A DNA stretch of 64,000 nucleotides from Zingiber officinale (taxonomy: Eukaryota; Streptophyta; Magnoliopsida; Zingiberales; Zingiberaceae). Each line of letters opens with the position of its first letter. Position 1 is the stretch's first letter. Positions 1 to 11,485 of the stretch are shown one piece after another. The position numbers and the translations under genes are program-made. The notes beneath the pieces are model-generated. The model made no database searches and was not told where the DNA came from. It saw nothing but the letters and a program-made list of their open reading frames with translations. Location: NCBI RefSeq assembly GCF_018446385.1, contig NC_056006.1:1798001-1862000 (forward strand), read 5' to 3'.

Positions 1-28
1 CGATCGGTATAGACGACGACAGATATAC

Positions 29-896
29 CTTGGCATCCGTGGGAGACGTAAGGATTGCCTTGGTATCCCTCGGAACAGTTGCAGAGATAACCAGGGCCAT
101 TGGAGGAGTCGACACAGTAGCTGTGAGCACTGACGCAGGCATAAGAGCTGGTTAGGTTGCGCTTAGCTACTTCACAGGTCTCATTTCGAATGGCCCAGTC
201 CAAGACGACCGGCACCCTGCCATCACTAATTTGCATGAATTGGTTCGTGGTGATGTAAGATGTTTGGAAATGGAACCACTCGGCCTCCAACAAGGCGGCG
301 TAGCTGCATCTGCTAAATCTCCAAGTATTCGAGTTGTTGAAACATGATTGTCCAAAGCTGACTTCATAGTATCTGAGATTCTTGGGTATGGTAGTCTGGC
401 AGCAACCCATGCCGGAGCAGGAGTCATTGACGATGTTCTGTTCATACCGGCACATGGACACACAGCCTCTCTCGTAGCCATTGCTCCCATCGAGGGCGAG
501 AAAGTAGGCAAGGGTGTTGCATCCGATGACAGTGAACTTGTTGTGAAGATCTGACAACCTATATGGGGTGTTTTCCAGATCCAACCACCAGCTGTAGCTG
601 TAAGTGATATTGTTGTAATTTGAATTGTAGCACGCCGAGGTTATATTGTTGAGCATGCGCACTTGGCCCGTCACCAACGAAATATTGAGGACCTCAACAT
701 TATTGCCATAGAATGGTTTCATGAGGCCACTTTCGATGGTGTTGCAGGTTAGATTGAAACCTCCTCCCAAGGAACAGTTAGCGCCGATGCCGAAGGGGTA
801 AGGGATCTCTACGACGCCGCATTTCGTTGGGCAGCTGCCGTCAGGCACAGCAGATACGACTGCAGGTAGCAGCAGCAGTAGGAAGAGCAGAGACAT
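29..896 (-). CDS. WAK-type receptor kinase, exon 1 only (gene runs off left edge)
   Basis: This exon encodes the signal peptide and extracellular part of a wall-associated receptor kinase, a plasma-membrane protein thought to bind cell-wall pectin. Reading from the ATG at 896-894, the frame is open for 289 codons plus one base and ends at a GT donor (28-27). The splice phase is the same as in the intact paralogue at 45347-47751. A hydrophobic leader of about 16 residues is followed by the Cys-rich GUB_WAK pattern (CPTKCGVVEIPYPFGIG) and, near the end, an EGF-like Cys cluster (CVDSSNGPGYLCNC). Relative to the paralogue it lacks 9 bp (3 codons) in the signal peptide and has scattered substitutions, but no stop or frameshift. 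Exons for the second EGF, the membrane segment and the kinase must lie left of position 1, so the state of the whole gene cannot be judged. Visible intron sequence (1-28) stops resembling the paralogue after about five bases. Confidence 0.85.
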
Positions 897-1018
897 GGGG
901 ATTAATTGCTACTGCAGCTAGCTGAATCGTTAAGCCAACACTACCCTGACTCCTCACCATATGACAAGCATAATAAACTAAACTGCACGCATAGACGTAA
1001 ATACTACCATCGTGTACA

Positions 1019-1631
1019 GGGAAAAATTTTAAAATAGGTATAAACAATAAAGTTATTATAAAAATAAGTAAAATTAAAACTTTTTACAAATATAGGTGAG
1101 AGGTGCTCATATCCGGGATTTAAATCCCGGTTCTTTTTTTTTTAATTTATTTTATTAAATTCCGGGATTTAAATCCCGGATATGATGAATATCCGGGATT
1201 TAAATCCCGGATATAAACAATTATTACGAATTTAATTTTTTTTACAAAATAAAACTTAAGCATGAAAAAAACAATAAGGTGTTCAAAAAATTAAAAGAAA
1301 TACCGGGATTTATTTTTTTTTACAAAATAAAACTTAAGCATGAAAAAAGCAATATGTTCAAAAAATTTAAAAAAAATTACCGGGATTTAAATTTTTTTAC
1401 AAAATAAAATTTAAGCATGAAAAAAATAATATGTTCAAAAAATTTAAAAAAAAAATACCGGGATTTAAATCCCGGTAATTCATCATATCCGGGATTTAAA
1501 TCCCGGAATTTAAAAAGAACCGGGATTTAAATCCCGGATATGAGCGCCTCTCACCTATATTTGTAAAAAGTTTTAATTTTACCTATTTTTGTAATAACTT
1601 TACTGTTTATACTTATTTTAAAAATTTCCCC
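1019..1631. mobile_element. Mutator-like MITE with 9 bp target duplication
   Basis: The element is a 613 bp foldback unit. Its long inverted termini start GGGAAAAATTTTAAAATAGG on the left and, on the opposite strand, GGGGAAATTTTTAAAATAAG on the right, with similarity continuing inward for about 100 bp. It is flanked by perfect 9 bp direct repeats TCGTGTACA (1010-1018 and 1632-1640), the target duplication length typical of Mutator superfamily elements. No ORF is present, so it is non-autonomous. It sits about 120 bp upstream of the ATG of the WAK exon at 29-896, in promoter or 5' UTR position. Confidence 0.85.
1113..1537. repeat. Array of 18 bp palindrome CCGGGATTTAAATCCCGG
   Basis: Six perfect copies of the 18 bp self-complementary word CCGGGATTTAAATCCCGG lie at 1113, 1162, 1193, 1458, 1489 and 1520. 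Degenerate half-copies (ACCGGGATTT followed by T-rich sequence) lie near 1302 and 1379. The two groups of three are themselves arranged as an inverted repeat inside the MITE. The duplicate at 47.9-48.4 kb has lost one copy with 30 bp and has a point change in another. Confidence 0.95.
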
Positions 1632-1741
1632 TCGTGTACATGTAATAGCTTTGTACAATCATATTTAATCCAACGAAGTTATCCGAGAGGATAAGTGATG
1701 ATGACGTTTGCAGTTGACAACGTGAGGTTAAATCATGGAGA

Positions 1742-4490
1742 TGTTGGAACATAGGTAGTAAGAAATTTCGACAGCATATGTGATAATATGAGACTTTACT
1801 ATAAAGTCCTCTGTGTCACATATATCTCAGTCAACACAATCAAAACAATAATAATAAAATACAACAAGCCATCCATGCAGTTTATATATTTCAGCCTCTG
1901 ACTGACACAATCACACGATTTATATTTGAAAACCACCTACTCCACTACAACGACAAAAAACGTAAACCCATGACAGAAAATCCAACACAGCGAAAACCAA
2001 AAGCAGTAGGCCAAAACTTGCTAAAAGTCCACGAGTACAGTTATATATCACAAGTATATAAAAGGTAAAACATATAAACCCATTGTCCAAAATGAAAACC
2101 CGTCGCGATAAGTAGTGGGGGACTAGCGACTGGAATCTCCTGATGACATCAATCTGAAATGGTAATATCAACGGGATGAGTCTATAACTAATAGTAATAA
2201 ATATGCGTATAGTCTCCTGAGATAATCTACAATGCAAAACTGAAAGAGAAGGGAGAAGCTGTACTTACCAAGACCTCCTATCAGGATAGGTCGTCAGACC
2301 GAAAATAACATGTCCCTGTATACATGTCAATCATATGCATCCATCCAATATGTAGCAAATAAAGTGCAACAAACACAAGCAATAAATGCATCATGCATAT
2401 GATGTCAATGACATGTCCTGGTCACTCCTGACGTCAGTCAGACATCTCACACACGATGGTGAGACCGAGTGGGTAGGGTTGTGACAACTGTGCACTCTGC
2501 CGTCACTGCTCCTGATAAGTGACCGAGTGGACAAAATGTTATCGGAATACACCTATCCTCCAACCCTAAATCATAAGTGGGGGAGCTCAATGCTCTCATC
2601 TCTCTGAGCCAGTCTAAAGGAGGGATCCCTGACATGCTACCACGCTGCAGTCACACTACCCATGAGCGGACCAACGGAGCACTGATAAAGCAACCTGCAG
2701 CAATACACCCTGCCTGAATAAAAACCACTAACTCATGAGTGGTGTGTGTGCAAATACATGTAACTGGCGATATGCTAAACAATAATGGAGTTGTTAATCG
2801 CTTAGCTTGCAATCATGCGAAATGGTGCATGACACTAAACATGAAAAATCCTGACCATATCTACCTCCAAAAATATGTACCAAAATGTGTGGATCAAATA
2901 ATCAGATCTAGGTACACAAGTCAGATATGGTAAATGATTAGTCCGGTATATCACATGGTATGGTATGTCACTACCTCTATAACATAAATAATAAACAGGG
3001 ACATGAATACTAAACATGTAACAAACAAAACATGCTCGAAAACAAATGGTGATATACCGATGCAGGTATAAACATAATTATTACTACTTGTTAAAATCTA
3101 CTAAGCATATTAACATGACATTATCTAAAAGATAAGTCAAGGTACCCGCTTCCAATGTAGATTGAGCTAATCAACCTCTATGTCAAAGTGCTCGTCCCGA
3201 ATCTGAATCCTGTAATAAATTGTATAGTTTAGCTAAATTTTATTGTAAACAAAATAGCTAAACCAAAATCCTTATTCACTAGGAACCTTAATTATTCCAA
3301 ATTTCCATCGTGCACATTTACTTCATGAATAATACTAACCATTTCACAATTCAATAGTTTAACTAAACATAGATGAATGTCAACCACTCACCCAAGATAT
3401 AGGGATTCCTCAGTTGGTTGATGTCGGAGGTACACGCTACGATACCACTGTCCAGCATGGTTAAATGCCCAAAAATTAGCAATCCATCACTGCATCACCT
3501 ATTTTAGAGGCTAGGGTTAACGCTTACCTCATATTTAGCAGCTAAGAAGGTTTTTCCTCGCTGCCGAAACAGAGATCCGACGATGGGACAACGTTGATTC
3601 CAACAAGGAGCTACAGCTTCCCTCGAATATGGCCGGAAGTGACGAGATCACTGCCCAACTCAGTTGGTTGTCCAATTCAGCAACCCAACACCTACAACAT
3701 CTAGGTCAAGCTGCTGTAGCAGTTGGTGAAGAAGGGATCGAAGATGGGAACTCGACACTAACCTCTGTAGAAGAGATAGCGTCGTGAATGCCGACTATAA
3801 TCGGAACCCAATGCTGGAACCCTAGACCCAATCCCGGCAAAACTAGGCCTCCGATCTCCTTCTCTTGGCCAGAGATGACTGGTGCGGGGTGGTGATTCAG
3901 CAAGCTAGGGCACTGAGGGTAAAAACGACGGCTGTAGTGATGTCGGTGCTGCTCCGTGCGGGGAGAGGGTGACACCTAGGGCGCTCTCGCTCGGCCGTGG
4001 CTGTCGGTGGCGATGGAGACTCGGCACCGGCACGATCGAGCGACAGCGACGTCAACTAAGGCGCGGGAGGAAGGAGGAAATCTGGTGAAGGGAAGAGAGA
4101 TCGGGCAGAGGCGAAGGAGAGGTGTACGACTTCCCTTTGGCCACGGCTTTTTGTTCACAGAGGGGAAGAGGAGGCGTCGTGGCGACGGTTTGGGGAAGCC
4201 GAAAGGGCCGGCGTCGCGACAGGGAGAGGGCGTCGGGAGAGCTTAGGGCGCGCGGTGGGGGAGAGGAAAGAAAACAGAAATAGAAAAAGAAAAAGAAAAA
4301 TAAGAAAAATTAAACATCTCCTCGCTTAAATAGGATGGCCTAAATAAGTTTTCCCGTGACCCAATAATTGATCCCCTTGAATTCGTCATACGAGGTTCGA
4401 AAAATTCTTAGAAAATTTCTAAAAATTTCTGAAAACTTTCTTATGATTATTTATCCTTTTTCAGTATTTTACACTCTGTGTACTTACTCC
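1742..4490 (-). mobile_element. LTR-like non-coding segment, probably a Gypsy solo LTR (copy 1)
   Basis: This long segment has no credible ORF. On the minus strand it reads as a GC-rich leader-like part (about 3600-4300: pyrimidine-rich, then CG-rich) followed by AT-rich sequence ending in TATGTTCCAACA at 1742. That organisation, and the phrase GCTGTCGAAATTTC near the end, resemble the long LTRs of Tekay/Del-type Gypsy elements; this assignment is from memory of the family. No target duplication was found, so the right boundary is approximate and the LTR may be truncated. The same segment is present at 48567-51315. Confidence 0.4.
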
Positions 4491-4588
4491 ACCCATCACT
4501 TGTCCTCTCGATTATTGATTATTATGATTTAACTTTTTCATGATGATCTTGGGTTGGATGAGGATGAGGATGAGGCGCTCGGAGAGGA

Positions 4589-4627
4589 TTTTTTTTTTTT
4601 GTTGTTGTTGTTGTTGTTGTTGTTGTT
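4589..4627. repeat. Poly-T plus (GTT)9 microsatellite
   Basis: A T tract (4589-4600) is followed by nine GTT units (4601-4627). The duplicate at 51413-51455 has a shorter T tract and eleven GTT units, so the tract has changed length since the duplication. Confidence 0.95.
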
Positions 4628-4630
4628 TTC

Positions 4631-5258
4631 TTTTTCAAGTTGTACAATCAAGTTTGAATAGTTGTAGCAGTATTAATGATGTTTGAAATGTGGATCGCTC
4701 ATCGAGTTGTGACGGCTTTAATTAGGGGCCCAATAAATTAACTCATTGATGTGATAATGGAGCATTTGTGGATATCCGATCTATTTAAATCTGGTTTGAA
4801 TCTTCGCAAGTAAACTAATTGACCATTTGACCTTGTCCCTTTGCACCTTATAAATCATTATCACATCGTATCGTTGATCAATTAATTTACTATTCTTACA
4901 TGATCAACCTTGCCGCTCACCCAACTTAGCCACAGCGGGTTTTTTCTTGCTGATCAAGAAATAATAAAGTTTAGGGTTGTGTTGCATTTCCTTCGAATTG
5001 TTACGGAAGAGGGAAGCTAGACAAACAAAAAAAAAAAAGTTTAAGTAAAGGGAAATTAATAAATTAATTAAATAAGTTTAATAGAATTAATATATTTAAT
5101 CAATTAATTAATTTGTTAATATAATTATATTTATTAAAAATATTATATGGTCTAATATAATTTTTTATTTTTAAAATTAAAATTTTTAAATAAGCATCAT
5201 TATAAATATTTATAATTATATTTAAAAATAAATATTGATAAAAAAAATCATAATATTA
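4631..5258. other. Intergenic sequence containing an old WAK-upstream repeat
   Basis: No gene is seen. Bases about 4705-4950 contain phrases that recur, diverged, at about 8098-8810: GGCTTTAATTAGG, ATTTAAATCTGGTTTGAA and CTTGCCGCTCACCCAACTTA. This suggests an ancient shared upstream region of WAK genes. From 5040 the sequence is very AT-rich. Confidence 0.6.
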
Positions 5259-5897
5259 TGTTAGGTGAAATTCTTCACCCTAGTGATCACGACTATCCCA
5301 CACTATTAGGAGAGATATTATATTGGGACGGAGTAAACAAGAAAATTGGAGTTAATCATCCGTTAGAAAGATAATTTTTCAGATTTTATTAAGATTCAAT
5401 CTTTATTCAATTATACAAATTTATCACCAATCCAATCTAATTACTGATCGATATAGACATAATTAGTGATCGATATATAAGCTGATAATCATCCTCATGA
5501 TCATATTATAATGCATAGACAAAAACGTATTGATGCCAGTACAATCAAGTTTGACAAGTAGTCCATGAATTATTGGTGTCTATAGTCAACTTCATATGCG
5601 TCATTGCTTATGCATACTCTCTTTTAATATTATTCAAATGCATGACTTGGCAACAGAGAACAAGAAATTATTTTAAAATAATTTCTTAAATCTTTAAAGA
5701 TCAATTTTATAAATAGTGGATATTTATTATTAATTCATAAATAATAATAGATACGGGACTATACGTTCTATACATATAAGGTCTACATCCAATAACTAAA
5801 CCTAATAAAATTATGTTAGATCACTTTAAAATGTTCAAATTATATTAATGTACAACTGACAAATAAACTCATCTAATAGAGATAATTATATCTAACA
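5259..5897 (-). mobile_element. Copia-type 3' LTR with polypurine tract (copy 1)
   Basis: On the minus strand a purine-rich tract (5898-5909, CAAGTGAAAGAT) is directly followed by TGTTAGATATAATT. The segment ends 639 bp later in CTAACA, giving the TG...CA ends of an LTR with short inverted TGTTAG termini. The order polypurine tract then TGTTAG is the usual 3' LTR junction of plant Copia elements. Sequence from 5910 to about 6385 shows no pol motif, so only the 3' end of the element remains. No target duplication could be checked. The duplicate is at 52085-52723. Confidence 0.5.
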
Positions 5898-6385
5898 ATC
5901 TTTCACTTGAATTATATGTTAGTTGTATATAAATTACAAGTAAAATTTTAGTTGATATCAAATTTTATGGGTACAAGATACTCCTGCAAATAATTTGCTC
6001 CATTAACTTCATTAGTATAAGACTAAAGAGGTCATAGCTACTATATATGATCGTAACAAGCCCCAACAGTAATCACAATATCAATATTATTAATGGCATA
6101 GATCAAAATGTAAATTATGTAGAGCGAAAATTATATGAAATGTGATCAATACATATCAATTTTCAACTGATCCTAAGATGACCTCAAAAAAGATCAGATC
6201 ATATTTGTAAAATATTTTATACTAAACTGCAATAGCAAATCATGATCCAAAAAAATATATAGATACAAGATAAAATGTACATTGCACAATATACATATAT
6301 CAATGTCTATAAAACTACTTATACAAAGTTCAAGATGATAATAAAAAGAGGCAAATTGCACATGCTTGCATATACATAAAACAAA

Positions 6386-7777
6386 TTAACGAGGGTAATT
6401 TTGTGACCACATAAGTTCCTTCTCAAAGCTATAATTCCTAGAATTTCCTTGACTTATTTCATCCACCGATTGTGAGGAAGAGTGAGATGACATACTGAGT
6501 AAACATTCAGCATCTTCATTCCCTTCTAGAATACAAACTCTTTTCTTTTTCATTCTAACCTTTCTCATGCTTTGCAATTTATATTCAACTTCTTTCATTG
6601 TAGGCCTTTTAGCACCTTTCAAATTTAGGCATATTTCTATCAGACTACTGATTTCAAGAAACTCTTGCTTTGTTCCTTCTTGCAAAACACGATCTTCTAT
6701 AAGATCAAGCAGCACATTCTCTCTTGTTGCTTGAAGGAAATTCATGGCTAGATTTTGTTGTAACCCATTTTTGGTTGAGAAGATGGGCTTCTTTCCGGTT
6801 AAAAGTTCAAGAAGGATAATTCCAAAACTATAAACATCACTTTTCTCTGTCAACTGACTAGTTTGATAATACTCTGGATCAATATACCCAAAGGTACCAT
6901 GTATAGCAGTAACTATGTGTGTTTGATCAAGAGGAATAAATCTTGATGCTCCAAAGTCTGATATCTTCGCCTTAAAAGTATCATCTAAAAGAATATTTGA
7001 TGACTTGACATCCCTATGGAAGATAGACATAGAAGCAGCTGAGTGTAGATAGGCAAGTGCTCCTGCAGATTCTAAAGCAATCCTGAGACGATCATCCCAT
7101 GATAATTTAGATTCATCTTGTGAAACATGCAGATGATCAGAAAGGGTCCCGTTAGAGATAAATTCATAAATCAGTAAAGGAACTTCAGTTTCTAAACAAC
7201 ATCCAAGAAGCTTAACTATATTCCTATGATTCAATTGAGAAAGAATCGCAACCTCATTTATAAATTGGTCAATCTCACTCGTCTTAACTATGTTTGATTT
7301 TTTTATAGCAACAACTCGTTGATCTGATAGATGTAAACTGTTCCATGTCCTCCCCTTCCAAGTACTCGAGCTTCATCAAAATTATTTGTTGCCTTTTCTA
7401 TATCTTCCAGAGAAAATATGTTTGTTCTCTCTTCAACATGATCACTTGAGGACCTCAACGTTGTAATAGAATGGCCCATCACCAACGAAATAGTTAAGGA
7501 CCTCAACGTTGTAATAGAATGGCTTCTTGATGCCACTTTCCATGGTGTTGCAGGTTAGATTGAAACCTCCTCCCAAGGAACAGTTAGCACCGATGGCAGT
7601 TTCGGTACCGTTGAAGAAACAATCTTCCCCGGAACAGTCAGCGATGATGGCGCCGATGCCGAAGGGGTAAGGGATCTCCACGTCGCCGCATTTCGTTAGG
7701 CATCCGCCATCAGGCACAGCAGATGCAACTGCAAGTAGCAGCAGTAGTAGTAGCATTTGGGAGAGGAGCAGAGACAT
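6386..7777 (-). pseudogene. WAK pseudogene: signal/ectodomain start fused to kinase exon
   Basis: The 5' part (7777 down to about 7449) encodes a signal peptide and the GUB_WAK motif (CLTKCGDVEIPYPFGIG). It also has a roughly 20-residue insertion unlike the other WAKs (contains ADCSGEDCFFNGTET) and a 48 bp-spaced tandem duplication. At 7448/7449 it joins directly to kinase-exon sequence. The rest of exon 1, the EGF exon, the membrane segment and the introns are missing. The ectodomain frame hits TGA at the joint, and the kinase frame is different. Inside the P-loop region this copy has also lost 7 bp near 7331 relative to 54160, a frameshift just after HGTVY. The remaining kinase (6386-7234) is open, with RD-type [11 protein letters not shown] and [10 protein letters not shown] to the natural C-terminus. 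It cannot make a functional receptor. Confidence 0.9.
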
Positions 7778-7804
7778 GGCGAGTGCTGCTGCAGTTGAAT
7801 GCAT

Positions 7805-9059
7805 AGCGTCTAATTAGCAGATCTATATATAAGCCAATACCATCCTCACTATATAACATGCTTACTAAACTGTACAATAGCGTTGTATATTTTCTAATTA
7901 GTCACCGCTACCGTTAGACCCGATCAACTTTGTCAGACTATTCGGCATTTTCTGTTATCTTTTGAATTGGTCTAACTAATCTATCACATTACTCGGCTCA
8001 TATGATTGCAACCCCGGCCCTCATCTTGCTCTTCTCACTCTTTGTGCTTGCGACTGCTAACCAGATTGACTTTGTCGCATCGCACCTTAATCATTTTCGG
8101 CTTTAATTAGGAGCCCAATCAATCGGCTCACTGATGTGATACGTAGACAAGTCCAAGTCAACGTAGCTTCCTGCACCGAATATGTAAAATACATTTTTAA
8201 AAAATCTCAACTCATCCTTTTAATATATTGTTTCAGATGGGAATCACGATAATTGAGCTAGCATTTGTGAATATCCGATCCATTTAAATCTGGTTTGAAC
8301 ATTAATGATTCACAAATACTAATGAATATTTAAATCAATTCAAGAAGTATAAACATTTAATAAGGATAAAAGTTACAAATGCTGGTCCTTAAAATTAAAT
8401 CTTTTATATATCCTTGCATATTTATTAATTTACAATTTTAATATCCTTATGAATGCCCTTATGATTAGTCCCTATATTTTGGACCCAATCAATATTTTTC
8501 TTTGACTAGTTGTTTGTCATAATTGGTCTAACTAATCTTATTACATTGCTTGTGGCTCATATGACTACAACCCCTCATCTCACTCTTGCTCTTTGCGTTT
8601 ACAACTACTAACTAGATTGACCTTGTCGCCTAGGATACGTGCATCACCTTTTGCCACTAGATTGACCTTGTCACATTTGCACCTTAATAATTGTCACACC
8701 AACGGTCTATCTCAGTTATCATCAATCTCTATCCCAGACCCATCAATCAATTAACCATACTTATTCAGTCAACCTTGCCGCTCACCCAACTTAGCCACAG
8801 CAGCACCACGGAGAAGCTAACAAGAGACTTCACCTGGTTCCAGATGGAAACAGTTTGGCATTCTTTTGGCTAAGCAAAAATAGAAATATATTGCACACTA
8901 GTTTTGATTTCTTTCATAAAAGTTTTCAACACAGCAGACGTATTCTTTCACTTACAGTAAAATAGTATAGAATTTTCACTTACAGTAATATAGCATAAAA
9001 TACTTTTGGAGAAACACTTTAGGTATATAGGATATCTTTACCTTGCATCTTCAATTATC
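7805..9059. other. Intergenic sequence with diverged WAK-upstream repeat
   Basis: No gene is seen. Bases about 8098-8310 and 8760-8810 repeat, with divergence, phrases found upstream of the first WAK at about 4705-4950 (TTAATTAGGAGCCCAATCAA, ATTTAAATCTGGTTTGAA and GCCGCTCACCCAACTTAGCC). This implies an older duplication of the upstream region than the near-identical 7.4 kb blocks. AT-rich elsewhere. Confidence 0.55.
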
Positions 9060-9815
9060 AATGCAACCTCTCAAGCATTTGATGAGCATCTGATGGAACA
9101 GGATGCAAGATCTCCTCTCCACTTTGTGTGCAGTATCCATGGCTGCGGTTTGAACGTAACTTTATCAAGTTGTTTTAACTGGTCTGCCTATTGTAGGCCT
9201 TTCTCCCACCCCCCAAAACACTCAAACATTGCACTGCAAGATCTCCGATCCTTTAGATCAGCTCTGCTTCTTCTTTACTTGTCACTTGATTGTCCAAGGT
9301 TTCCTCAAGTCGATCCTCCCTCATGGCTAAAATGAAACTAGATGTAAGACTCATTTCTTTTTCATATTCTTCAATATAAATTGCATTTTTACGTGTCAGT
9401 AATTCTAAGCGCACTATGAACATCAATTTACCATATTTTACGTGTCTTACCCCCATAAAAGATTGGAGGTGAAGCGAGTGTGAATATGCAACAGCATCAG
9501 TAGAATCAGCAGCGTTTAAGTCCACATTCAAAAGGGCTTTATCTATGTTCATAGACCAACATGGGAACTCCAAGAGCTTTACTATGTGCCTATGGTTGAC
9601 TTGGGAAAGAATAAGCATTTCTTTTCCAAATCCTTTCTTGTCTCTCATTTATAGACCCTGACTTCAATATGGAAACAAACTGTCTATCTCGCATATCTCC
9701 TTTGTTCCACTCTCTAGCTAATTCTTCTTTTGTAAAGATCCCAAATGCAAGACTTTGTTTTCTCATCTCTTCCTATAATTGCATGCCTCCGTGTTCACTG
9801 AAATACCTTCTCCTG
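9060..9815 (-). pseudogene. Decayed WAK kinase relic
   Basis: Reading the minus strand from 9815, juxtamembrane WAK phrases appear in order: KYFSEHGGMQL, a stop, then AFGIFTKEELA. There follows KEMLILSQVNHRHIVKLLE (kinase subdomains III-IV), then a jump to LELLTRKNAIYIEEYEK and MREDRLEETLDNQV (subdomains IX-X), and finally, after stops, GERPTIGRP (subdomain XI). The catalytic loop and DFG are missing, and several stops and frame changes are present. It is a long-dead tandem WAK, clearly older than the pseudogene at 6386-7777. The upstream ectodomain exons are not visible. Confidence 0.8.
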
Positions 9816-11485
9816 GACCGGATAAGTTTTCTTCTCTGATAAATCATAATGGTTCATTCAAAAAATAAGGCCTAGTGGCAGCATTTAACTCTTTCCATGG
9901 TGGGAACCATGCTGCGCATTTCTTCCAACGTGATAAACAAACATTATTTTATAATATGATTTTACTGGTTTATACGATTGATATATTACATAATCTATTA
10001 CCTGTATCTCTTTGAAAAGCAAGTCTAACATTTGTTCTTGATTATTTTGCTGTAATAATTTTGTTTTAAAAAATAATACAAATACGTGATACAAAAAACT
10101 ATTAGTACACCCACGGCTTCCTGTAGATGTAATGAACTAGAAGCAGGCAGCAGTAATAGGGCGGGCTCGAAGATGCAGATTGGATTTATTTTCTCATACA
10201 GATTTACAAAAGAATTATTGAAAAATGAAGCCCTTTTTAATTCAATGAGATTAATCTCCATGACCATGTCATTGTCAAACGATGATGTTTGTGGTCGCAA
10301 CGCTATGGCCTGAAGGTCACAGGACTCTCATCGATCAATCTGTAATCTGTAGAATAGAAAGCTGAAAGAATAAACCAAGTCAATGTATATGACTAGTAAG
10401 TAGATATCTGAACAGGTTACAAACTACATTGATCTTATCTGACTACATTAATCTCATCTCACGTTGAGCTGTGGTCTGTAATATCTTAATCTCATACATG
10501 CTAAATGATAAAATATCAAAATGTGTACACAAGAAAATGGTTAAACTAAGATGCTTTGAGTTTAAGCAAAAAATTTCACATTCAAAATCAATAATCAAAG
10601 GCTAGAAACAAGGAAACTTAAACTACGAGTTTGTTACAATGTCTGTTCGTCTCCAATGTCTACAATGTCTGTTCATTGATAAATCAAAACAAAACAATCT
10701 GATACAAGAAAAGTACTTGGAAATATGAAATATTGGTCCATAAGAATCGAACTAAATGAAATTACCGAGAAATAGAATTATCCCTCTTAAAACAAATTAT
10801 TAATCATGAGTAAACAGTAGATGCGAGTGACATTCCATAAAACAGAGGTAGGTATCACCATATAACTAGAGAATATTGGACCAAAATCTCATTGTTTAAA
10901 CCAGATACACGAGTAATATTTGTGAGAAAAAGGTGTGAGAGAAATTGCATCCTAATTTAGTCCCAAATGGAGTCAAAAGATGATGAATATGTTATATATA
11001 TATATAATTAAAAAAAATTCATATATTAATTAATATAGTAAGTAGCACCATCTCATTCTATGATGATTATAGTTTAAAAAAATGAAGGATAATGACAATA
11101 ATTAAAAGGGTTATTTTGAAAAATAATTTTATATAATTGAAAATTTTCTCAGATGATATGAAATAAAAAATAGTAAATATTAAATGTCTAATTGCATGTG
11201 CAGTATACTCTTATGTAGATGTGGATATTGGAATCTACAACATACGTAGGAACACTAAGCAAGGATAGGATTAAATAGTAGCTTCACGAGATCCTAGCTC
11301 AATTGAGATCGTAGTCAGGATTTGTGTCGTTTAGGCTAGTTTGGATGGGATGATTATAAGATCCTAAGGTTTGGAATAAAATCTTGACTACAATAAACCA
11401 AATCCAAGGTAAAAGTGATAGGTGTACCTCTGTGACTAAAAGACACCTTTAGCTTTAATATTGAAAACTAGAGGTGATTTGGGGA
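9816..11485. other. Intergenic sequence, nothing recognised
   Basis: AT-rich sequence with only short shadow ORFs. I see no gene, RNA gene or clear transposon end. The right side abuts the 3' LTR end of the Gypsy element at 11486. Confidence 0.6.

Larger units (their letters stand above)
24..7448. repeat. Segmental duplication, copy 1 (~7.4 kb)
   Basis: This block is nearly identical to 46873-54281 in the same orientation. The offset is about 46825-46833, changing only by small indels. It includes WAK exon 1, the MULE-type MITE with the same target duplication, the LTR-like segment, the GTT microsatellite, a Copia 3' LTR and a WAK kinase exon. High similarity stops at about 24, inside intron 1 of the first WAK, and at 7448 inside the second WAK, where this copy carries a chimeric junction. 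Shared insertions at identical sites show that those transposons were present before the duplication. Confidence 0.93.

Noticed and set aside
3706-4246. Short open frames on both strands in the GC-rich part of the duplicated block
   Set aside because: Present on both strands in GC-rich sequence, no domain or codon signal, and inside a probable LTR leader. The duplicate at 50531-51071 behaves the same.
9006-9335. Plus-strand 109-codon open frame
   Set aside because: It is antisense to the WAK kinase relic (GERPTIG and EDRLEETLDNQV on the minus strand) and has no recognisable domain.
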